In this document: one piece after another, positions 57,103 to 64,000 of the stretch
How positions within the stretch are numbered: position 1 is the first letter of the stretch
Layout: each line of letters opens with the position of its first letter
Assembly (NCBI GenBank): GCA_007922225.1
Contig: ML680047.1
Coordinates: 273,686 to 337,685, forward strand
Direction of reading: 5' to 3'
From: Emydura subglobosa
Taxonomy: Eukaryota > Chordata > Testudines > Chelidae
DNA length: 64,000 bases
Made by a program: the position numbers and the translations under genes
The notes under the pieces: generated by a model
What the model saw: the letters and a program-made list of their open reading frames with translations, nothing else
Database searches by the model: none
Told to the model about the DNA's origin: nothing

Positions 57103-58404
57103 GGGAGTACAGCCCCCCCCTCCCCCCAACCATCACCAAATCCTGGGAAACAACATCTACCACTGGGCACCTTTGATGGCAATAAATACTTCCCTAGGCA
57201 CAAACAGGGAGCCCAGGGATTTACCACAGAGAGCACCGTAGGGCAACCCAAGGCTGGCCAACACTATGAACTTGGGAAAACCAGCGATTAATAACTGAAC
57301 AATAGCAAGTAACCGTTCCATCCCGCCGCAGGCTGCCGGGACAGCAATCCCCACCTCCGTCCGCCTCAGCCAGCTGCGAGCGGTTGACACGGTCTGGCCA
57401 TTTACCTCCCCTCCAGCGGCCGCACTCCCAGTCTGCTGTCCTGTGTTGGTGGAGTTCAGGGAATAGAGCAGGTCAGTGAGGCGTGGGCTGCTCCAGGGGC
57501 TCGCCCACCTGGCCCAGTGGGAGTGATTGCCGCTTTCATTGCTTGTAGGGCAGCCCCCGTTCCAGTGCCTTAGTTAGGGGACGGCTCGCCCTGTGGCAGG
57601 GGCAGTCAGGAGGCGAGCGGGGGCCAGATCTGGGCTGCCAGATGCTTTGAACAGGCACTGAACTCTTCATTTACTTACCATTTTTTAAATTATCATTTTT
57701 CTCTGCAGTCTGGACCTTAACTAGGCCCTGACCAAGAAATTTGGACCTTGACAAAAAATAATTCACCTCCCCTGTCCTATGGCTTCAGTCCAAGCCCACC
57801 CAATGGGTCACCACCCTTCCCCTCCAAGCCACACCAGTTTTATACCTTTATTTCGCAGCACTCTCAGCTCCTCAGAAAAGAACCAACAGCTGAACCGCCA
57901 CAGACGCCTTATCACCAAACAGATAGGCCCACTCACTAATAAAACCTCCTTACTTGCCTTCTTCCTCCTTGGCCCTAGTCAGACGCCCTTACCCAACTGC
58001 ACCTGACTGCGGTCATGGTCTGGGTAACCCTGGGCACACTTGGTAAGGAGCTCTTGTCCCATCAGGTCCCAACAAACTCAATAGCATTTTACTTCCCCCC
58101 AGACGCAAAACTTGATTGTATTTTAACCAGCGCTCCCCACACCGACACATACCTGAAATGCAAATGAGCCCTGCGGGGCCAGTCACTCATTTCCCCTTGC
58201 TGACTGACACCAGCCCTGCCCAACTTGAGTTCCCCTGAAGCTCTGGGCTGCTTTTCTCCCAGTTCACCAACAGCGGTCAATAGCGAGCTGCCTACAGATT
58301 TATGAGTGCAACGGTAGGACAGGGGTTGCTTCTGATGGCAGAGGGGAGCAGGGCCCAAGAGCAGTGGGACTTGCTTCTGGTTTATGTCTTATGCTCCTCA
58401 AAGC
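57103..58404. other. Unassigned DNA
   Basis: A C-run at 57,113-57,128 abuts the LTR element. No exon could be supported; short frames at 57,034-57,291 and 57,748-58,006 have no motif. Confidence 0.4.
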
Positions 58405-58570
58405 TCATGCTTCAGGATTGCAGCCAACCACCTCCAGGGGTCAGGAAGGGATTTCCTCCCTCTCCCCCCTCCCACTGTATTCTGGGAAGGTTTTTTTAAT
58501 CACCTTCCGCTGAAGCATCAGGGATGGCCACAGCTGGAGATAGGACACTGGGCAGGGTGGGCCAGAGCTC
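58405..58570 (+). mobile_element. CR1-type 3'-end fragment
   Basis: 'aaccacctccaggggtcagg', 'tgaagcatcagggatggcca' and 'gagataggacactgggcagg' match the 3' end of an L3-like CR1 family in plus sense. Confidence 0.65.
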
Positions 58571-58642
58571 AGAGGTGGCACCCAGCATTTTCTCTCTCAG
58601 CGGTTTGGCTGGCTGGTTCTTGCTCACAGCTACGGACTGGGG

Positions 58643-58785
58643 ACCGACGGGCTAGGCAGCAGTTCTGCAGAAAAGGACCTGGGGGTTACAGTGGATAAGA
58701 AGCTGGATATGAGTCAGCAGTGTGCCCAGGTTGCCAAGAAGGCTAATAGCATATTGGGCTGCATTTGTAGGAGCATTCTGCAAGG
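58643..58785 (+). mobile_element. CR1 reverse transcriptase thumb fragment
   Basis: It encodes [18 protein letters not shown], then SQQCAQVAKKANSILGC, almost identical to the corresponding part of the 47.7-49.1 kb copy. Only about 140 bp survive. It lacks a 3' end, so it was trimmed by a deletion or by the adjoining gypsy insertion. Confidence 0.85.
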
Positions 58786-58884
58786 CAATTTATCAGCAGC
58801 TGTCTAGAGGGGTGACACTGAACAGAACTGGCAGCCCAGCCGGGTTGGTCTGTGTCATGGGGTAATCAATGCGATGCTGAACTG

Positions 58885-59045
58885 TGTGATACTGTTCAGC
58901 CACTATGTGGTGCTGCGTGTAAAAACAACTTTTAAACTCACCTCAGCCACACCTGGCAGAGCATTAAAGGATCCTCCTATGATGAATACATCTGGTGTGT
59001 ACCCTGCTATGAAGGAAGCTCTGTAGCCAGTTCATATCTCGTGCA
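58885..59045 (+). repeat. 5' LTR of the outer gypsy element
   Basis: About 161 bp starting TGTGATACTGTTCAGCC. It is followed at about 59,050 by 'TGATATGATATCAGAAG', in the position of a primer-binding site. The pairing with 63,027-63,182 was made by eye. Confidence 0.55.
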
Positions 59046-59090
59046 GGAACTTGATATGATATCAGAAGTAAACTGAGAACAGAAACAGAA

Positions 59091-59313
59091 GAAAAATTGC
59101 AACAAAGATTGCAGACAGAAAGAACAAAGCAATCTTCGAAGAACTTTGGCTTTGACAAACCTTCCAAGTGGACAGTCTGGAAGCAACATTTCACAAGATT
59201 TCACATTGCAAACTGGAGCTATTCAGGTATCTTCTTTAATTACGTTGCAGAGAAAGAGACAGAGCATATCTTTACTTTATTTGACTTCCCTGAAGACAGT
59301 CACAAAAATGACT
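59091..59313 (+). pseudogene. Outer gypsy gag fragment
   Basis: The frame contains FDKPSKWTVWKQHFTRFHIA, resembling the 'F....W..W...F..F' block that opens the gag of one gypsy group in animals. It is followed by AEKETEHIFTLFDFPED. Further gag is out of frame or lost by about 59,700. Confidence 0.55.
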
Positions 59314-59799
59314 AGGAAAGGGGTCTGGCTATGTTTGATGCACACTTTATACCTCAGAGAAACATGATTTATGAAAGAACTTGTTTTCATCAGAGAATTC
59401 AAGAACCAGGGGAAATGATGAAAGTTTTATAAGAGCTCTGCATACGTTGTCTAAAAACTGTGATTCTGGGAATGCACAACAGCAGAATATCAGGAACAGT
59501 GTGGTTATTGGGTTAACAGATACAAATCTCTGACAGCAGCTACAGCTGAAGAGAGACGTAACCCTAGCAGCTATACAGAGCACAAAGCAGGCTGAACTAG
59601 TCAAACAACAGAACAAAAGGCAGGAGCTACTTGAAAAACCTGAAACTAGCTCCGAAGCCATAAACAGAAAAAAAGCCTCTGAGGAAAGAAGAGAGAGCTG
59701 TCAGGCTAAGAGGGACAAATTCCACACAGGATCAGGAGCCATTGTTTCTGGGATCTGTCACTTGTGATGACATAGAGCATGCCTGGAGAGTAAAACGGA

Positions 59800-59870
59800 A
59801 CATTCACGGCAAGACGATTGACAGTTAAATTGACTCAGGAGCAGCCTTCAGGGTCATCTCAGAGGAATTC
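59800..59870 (+). pseudogene. Outer gypsy protease active-site remnant
   Basis: Reads IDSGAAFRVISEEF, matching the aspartic protease motif (D-S/T-G-A) of gypsy pol. A stop lies four codons before the aspartate. The rest of the protease is not in frame. Confidence 0.5.
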
Positions 59871-60208
59871 ACAATCACCTTCAGCCCCTCCCAGAGCTGA
59901 CGTCACCTGATACAGCTCTGGCTAGCCCTGAAGATACTCTGAACAGCATGGGCCAGTGCATTACAGCAACAGCTTACAAAGACAAAAGCTATGCGTTCAG
60001 CGTGTAGGGGATCCAAGGAGCACAGACCAACAGGCTTCTCAGCTGCAGTATGGCAGCCTAGCCAGAAAGGAGGAAGAACTCGATTAACCAGTTGATGATA
60101 TTGGACTTTTGACAGGAGATCCAGTACAAATCATGAACCATGCAGTGTACTTGCATCTGACAGGATTCCTATTCTGTTACATCCTAAAGTGGAAACTGAG
60201 TTAAGGGG

Positions 60209-60565
60209 ATGGAACAGATTGGCGTAATCGAGAAAATCTCTGTGCTGAAAGCATGGGGTGCCCTAGTGGTGCCAGTTATAAAGAAAAATGGGAAAATATT
60301 AATCTACGTAGCTCTTAAAAGACTTGATGAAGCAGTTGTGGGAGACAAATATCTCCTCCCAACACTGAATGACTTCCGCGCCAGAGGGAACAGGGTTACC
60401 GTATTCTCTAAACTGCATGCCTCAAGTGGAGTCGCCCAAATTCCTTTAGCCAAAGAAAGTGCTGAACTGACCACATGTATCACACCCTTTGGGAGATTTT
60501 GCTTTCGAGGCTTACCTTTTGGGCTTACCAAAAGAAAGATGGCAGAACTGTTCAGTACAGACTGA
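60209..60565 (+). pseudogene. Outer gypsy reverse transcriptase fragment
   Basis: 118 codons corresponding to the first half of a gypsy reverse transcriptase: MEQIGVIEKI, VVPVIKKNGKI, YVALKRLDEAVV (the block normally with D-L-K-R-L-N), then VFSKLHASSG, where the catalytic aspartate of 'KLD' is replaced by H, then TPFGRFCFRGLPFGL. The Y-x-D-D part is not found: after 60,565 the reading breaks, and from 60,650 remnants of the later connection domain appear. Loss of the first catalytic aspartate, with the second motif missing, means no activity. Confidence 0.8.
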
Positions 60566-60649
60566 AGCTAAACAAAGAAAATGCATTTTCCACCTACCCC
60601 CAATAGAGTTTTTGTGACAGACGATAAACAAAGATGGAATAAGTCCTGG

Positions 60650-61240
60650 CCCTGAGAAAGTAAAAGCAATTTGAGAATTGAATGCACCAATGCATGTACA
60701 AGGATTGAGATGTGCACTGAGGATGGTAAATTACCTTGGTCAACACTTATAAGACCTTGTTAGAGTGACAAAACCACTGAATGAACTGTTAAAGTCAAAC
60801 ACATCTTGGCTAGAGAGACCAAATTAAAAAATGGCCTTCCAAAAGGTAAAGAGATGATCTCCACAGCTCCAGTTCTCAAGTACCACAATGTGAACAGTGG
60901 GCAGTGTGGAGGCAGGTGGTGTATTGTTGGAACAGTATGACTCTGAGTTGGAGCCAGTTGCATTTTGCTCTCTCACGCTCACAGAAACAGAAGAACTACA
61001 TGCATAGACTGAAAAGCAGTGCCTGGCAAGTGAATGGGCATCTGACCTTTACTGCTATCTGTGTGGATTGGATTAGTTTACACTGATAACAGATCATAAA
61101 TCGCTTGGAACTCTCATCAACAGAAAATACCTGAGATGCCAGTGTCTATTGATAAGGTTAATGTGATTTAACCCAGTTGCTAAATACATTCTTTGGCAAA
61201 ATCTGGCAGGAGCAGATACTCTGTCCTGGAGCCCAGCATT
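60650..61240 (+). pseudogene. Outer gypsy connection and RNase H remnants
   Basis: Broken in-order pieces: ALRMVNYLGQHL, VTKPLNELLKSNTSWLE, FQKVKEMISTAPVLKY (connection), then TDNRS and IPEMPVSIDKVN, and a final AGADTLSW-like end of RNase H near 61,205-61,235. Stops occur every 20 to 40 codons. It is orderly decay of a gypsy pol, cut off at the junction with the second element. Confidence 0.65.
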
Positions 61241-61379
61241 CCACTTAACGACCTGAATTTTTTAATTTTCCCACACAAGCCAAGCCCCTCACTCCCTACT
61301 CCAGAAAAAGGCCCAGTTGCATTGATCACCAAAGGAGGGGCTCAGATTTGTAAAAGACCACATCTGTGTTCCCCAGGAC

Positions 61380-62598
61380 CTGTGAGTGGTGGTTCTTCCA
61401 GTATGCCATGACTCCACACTGCCAGAATGCTTAGGGTGATATTAAACCTGATAGCCCCGTATGTGCCCCAGGATAGCAACCTTCCTGCCAGATGTAGGCC
61501 CAGGCCAAGCAGTTTTCCCCAGCGCTGGACACCCCAGCTCTGCCCTGGGAGGCCATTTCCTTGGATTTTGTGGTGGAACTACAAGAATCCAGTGGTTTCA
61601 TGGCCACCCTGACAGTGGTAGGTCACTTTTCTAAGATGGCCCTCTTCTTTCTCTGCACGGGTTTACCCTGCAGAGGGGAAACCGCCTGGCTCTGGATAAA
61701 CAATGTACTCCATCTTCATAGCCTCCTGAACAACATCACCTCCAACCGGGGACCACAGGTTACTGCCAGCTTCTGGCACAAGGCCCTGTGTTTATTAGGG
61801 GCCCTCAAGCACCTGTCCTCTACCTACCCACTTCAGTTGAACGACCAAATGGAAAGAATCAACCGGATCCTGGAACGGCACTTACAATGCTATATCAACC
61901 ACCCCCAGGATGACTGGGCTTCCCTGTTATCCTATGCTGAGCTCTCATACAACAGTGCAGGCCGCGCATCCACAGGCCACAGTCCCTTTTGTACCACCCT
62001 TGATTTCATCCACAAATACCCACATCCCCCCCCAACTCATCTGCCGCAGATCAAGTACAACACATCCATGAGAGGTGAAGGGACACCTTGAAAAGGTGAC
62101 GGACTACAAAAGCACATGGACAAGCACAGACAACATGGCTTCATACAAAAGGCATGGCTTTCTACAGAACACATCCGCATGGCCAGATCTTCTGGGAAAC
62201 TAGACTGCCAGTTCCTTGGTCTGTACTGGTTTCAGCGAGAAATCAACCTGGTCACCTTTGAGCTCCAGCGCCCTCGATCCCTTAGCGTCCACCCCATGTT
62301 CCACATCTCACTTTGCAAACCATGCACCACGAATGCATTGCCCCATAGAGCCCAATCGCTGCCCTCAGTGCAAGTACAGGGTCAGGAGGAATATATTGTG
62401 CACGAACACTTCAGCTATAAGATCAAGTGGGGGAAACCATGGTCCCCGACGGATTGGGAAGGTTACAGCCTGGAGGAACGCACTTGGGAGCCAGCCGAAA
62501 ACATTCCTCCTCCCACCCTGGTTCAGGCCTTGCCTAGGAGTCGAGAAACCTGGACCCATATCACCCAGAAGGTACCCCCGGGGGAGGGGAGGGGGTGA
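61380..62598 (+). pseudogene. Chromovirus integrase with C-terminal chromodomain
   Basis: In order: a degraded zinc-binding region (about 61,340-61,500); the catalytic core starting PWEAISLDFVVELQESSGF, which holds the first catalytic aspartate; NITSNRGPQ at about 61,733, where the second catalytic aspartate is asparagine; and NDQMERINRILE, which holds the catalytic glutamate. A frameshift region follows at about 62,085-62,110. Then come the C-terminal part and a chromodomain (KIKWGKPWSPTDWEGYSLEE, then RTWEPAENI) ending at 62,598. A chromodomain at the integrase end defines chromoviruses and guides insertion into chromatin. The mutated core makes this copy inactive; the two halves, 61,561-62,091 and 62,116-62,598, are each still open. 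Confidence 0.85.
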
Positions 62599-62997
62599 TG
62601 TCTTGACCCATGGGCCCCGAACCCAGACCCTCGGGGTCATGGGAGGGGCCACACTCCAACCCGCCACCTGGCAACCTGCTGAGAATGGCTTACCTGGGCC
62701 CATGTAACCCACCCTAGCGGTAGGCTCGCCCCTGAGAGCCAATCGGTGGCACCCCAGCGTGGCTGATTGGCCCACCAGCAGCAGGAAGAGGAAGCTGTCT
62801 GAACAGGTGGGCCCCACCCGGCTCGGGACTGTGTGCTTCCGCCTCCACCCCTGGTCCTGCTGCTTGATTTCCTGGCATCTGACCTGTGGTTCTGGGCTCC
62901 CGTTTGGCTCTTGCCTCTGACTTCCCGGTATCCTGACCCAGCCGACTCCTGGCGCCTGGCTGCAGACGCTGGCTCTGACCACGGGCCGGCCGTGACA
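62596..62997 (+). repeat. 3' LTR of the inner chromovirus
   Basis: About 402 bp starting TGATGTCTTGACCC directly after the polypurine tract and ending GTGACA. GC-rich, with no other copy in the window. A 253-codon minus-strand frame across it and the adjacent gene is antisense and spurious. Confidence 0.7.
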
Positions 62998-63026
62998 ACG
63001 CGGGATATGTACGGAAATGCTAAACT

Positions 63027-63182
63027 TGTCGTGCTGTTCAGCCATGAGGTGGTGCAGTGCGTAAAATACCCGCTGGATGCGAACACCCAGAGCTGGCCGA
63101 CCATGAAAGGTTCTTATGCTGAACACAGCCGGTGCGTCCCTCGCTCAGCAGGAAATGCTGTAGTCCATCCAGCTCTGCTGCA
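63027..63182 (+). repeat. 3' LTR of the outer gypsy element
   Basis: Starts TGTCGTGCTGTTCAGCC and aligns with 58,885-59,045 over its whole length with many differences. The homology was judged by eye. Confidence 0.5.
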
Positions 63183-63938
63183 GCAACATGGCATGTGCTT
63201 CCTGCTCTCAGAAGCCAGGTTTCACTCTGCTGGGAGTTGACTAGTCCCTAGCAGATGCCCAGGCTGTCTCATGTCTGCGCACTGGCTGTCCAGGCAGAAC
63301 CAGCTGATTTGCTGACCAGGTTGTTTCTTGCGTTTCTGTTCAGTGAGGTCTTGCTAAGGCGCTCGAAGTCACAATACGGTCCTGTGTGACACTTGTTTTG
63401 GGTCCTTCACATGTAGTAAAGCTTGGAGGCCATGGCCTCTCGGCCCTAGTTCCATAGTCCTGACAGCCCACTGCAGTAAGATCAATGACAGTCCGTACAG
63501 GAGGCTGCTGTGCCATATCGTATCACACATGCAGTAAGAGCTATGGATACTGCGCCTGTCTTCTGCTTGGGCTGGAAGCCACGCTGCCTGTAAGTGGTGC
63601 ATGCCAGCCCTTGAGCACAGAGACTGCGGTTTGAACTGAAACGTGCCTGGGCTACACTCAGGATATCACCAGCAGTGGGGGCAAGTCTTTGACAACGAAG
63701 TTCTGTCAAGGAATTTGTCCATGCAGCTTAGCACAGAGAAGGGGGCGGTAACATGTTCAGAGTCGCTGGTCTCTCTCCCCGGGGGTTTTGCAAGGCTATT
63801 ACTTTTGCTCTGCACCAGCCCTTATGTATTTAATGTGCCAGGATAACACTAGACAGAAAGCGGGCCAGCTGCTGCCTGCAATGGGCTCGCTGGGGTTGGC
63901 TCATCTCACATTTCTCCACCTCCTTTCTGCCACCTCAG
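63183..63938. other. Unassigned DNA, possible intron end
   Basis: No repeat recognised. The last 30 bases are pyrimidine-rich ('tttctccacctcctttctgc') and end in AG at 63,937-63,938, as before an exon. Confidence 0.4.
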
Positions 63939-64000
63939 GTCACCCAGGATATCCATGGAAACCTTCTATTCTGCCCTCCAGGATGAGATCCATGCCTTCG
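63939..64000 (+). CDS. Candidate first coding exon of a host gene (runs off the window)
   Basis: A polypyrimidine tract and CCACCTCAG acceptor are followed by 16 untranslated bases, then ATG at 63,955. The ATG opens METFYSALQDEIHAF, which is still open at the window end, with G at +4 of the start. The amino-acid mix (acidic, helix-forming) is protein-like and no repeat explains the sequence. It could be the second exon of a gene whose first exon is non-coding, possibly in the CpG island at 39-40 kb. The product was not recognised. Only 46 coding bases are visible, so chance cannot be excluded. Confidence 0.4.

Larger units (their letters stand above)
61241..62997 (+). mobile_element. Chromovirus-type gypsy element, 3' half only
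   Basis: It contains integrase, chromodomain, polypurine tract (62,580-62,595) and 3' LTR in the correct order. Gag, protease, reverse transcriptase and 5' LTR are missing. It lies inside the outer element, whose 3' LTR follows at 63,027. The left limit is uncertain (61,235-61,330) and no target duplication can be tested because the 5' end is gone. Confidence 0.75.
58885..63182 (+). mobile_element. Decayed Ty3/gypsy element enclosing part of a second gypsy element
   Basis: Short terminal repeats at 58,885-59,045 and 63,027-63,182 are homologous (both start TGT and contain CTGTTCAGCC, GTGGTGC and a shared downstream block including GCTCTGTAGCC/GCTGTAGTCC). Between them, in plus orientation and normal order, lie traces of gag, protease, reverse transcriptase and RNase H. 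The integrase expected after RNase H is replaced by the integrase and LTR of a different gypsy lineage (61,241-62,997). No target duplication could be matched outside. Many stops and frameshifts make it inactive. Confidence 0.7.

Noticed and set aside
62365..63126. 253-codon minus-strand frame
   Set aside because: Antisense to the chromodomain gene and LTR of the inner gypsy element; no motif of its own.
1..64000. CRISPR arrays, operons, bacterial or phage gene clusters
   Set aside because: No regularly spaced identical repeats and no compact directional gene arrays; the composition and transposons are vertebrate.

Overview
The window looks like non-mammalian amniote nuclear DNA, most likely turtle, with crocodilian as the alternative. 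The evidence is many CR1-type LINE copies (most 5'-truncated), hAT-type miniature elements with 8-bp target duplications, MIR-like SINEs, Ty3/gypsy and other LTR elements, and a Penelope-like element. This mix suits turtles and is unlike birds or mammals. No prokaryotic gene organisation, CRISPR array, tRNA or rRNA was seen. Repeat-family names rest on recognising motifs and consensus-like wording by eye, not on a database search.

Layout. 1-8.5 kb: mostly unassigned DNA, a solo LTR (3.35-4.37 kb), MIR-type SINE relics and a hAT miniature element. 8.5-10.4 kb: an internally deleted CR1, apparently inside an older CR1. 10.4-25 kb: sparse relics, a 532-bp hAT element and some LTR-like stretches. 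25.3-31 kb: a solo LTR with a perfect 5-bp duplication, CR1 copies including one nested inside another, and a LINE C-terminal zinc-finger relic. 33.5-38.6 kb: a terminal-inverted-repeat element holding a MIR, plus CR1 fragments. 39.0-40.2 kb: a strong CpG island with CCAAT and GC boxes and ATG-plus-splice-donor sequences on the minus strand, the best host promoter candidate. 41-50.3 kb: CR1 copies, one still close to a coding reverse transcriptase, and a second copy of the 3.35-kb solo LTR. 50.6-57.1 kb: a hAT miniature element, a Penelope-like element with inverted terminal arms, and a gag-only LTR retrotransposon. 58.4-63.2 kb: CR1 fragments and a decayed gypsy element that encloses the 3' half of a different, chromodomain-bearing gypsy element. 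The last 62 bases look like a splice acceptor followed by a translated first coding exon.

How it fits together. Nearly all coding sequence is transposon pol or gag, and all of it is broken by stops, frameshifts or deletions. No complete host gene is recognised. The two host-gene hints are the CpG island at 39-40 kb and the exon-like end at 63,939. They could belong to one plus-strand gene with a long first intron, or the island could drive a minus-strand gene; the sequence alone does not decide. The rest is a layered transposon record, and several insertions can be dated relative to one another by nesting.
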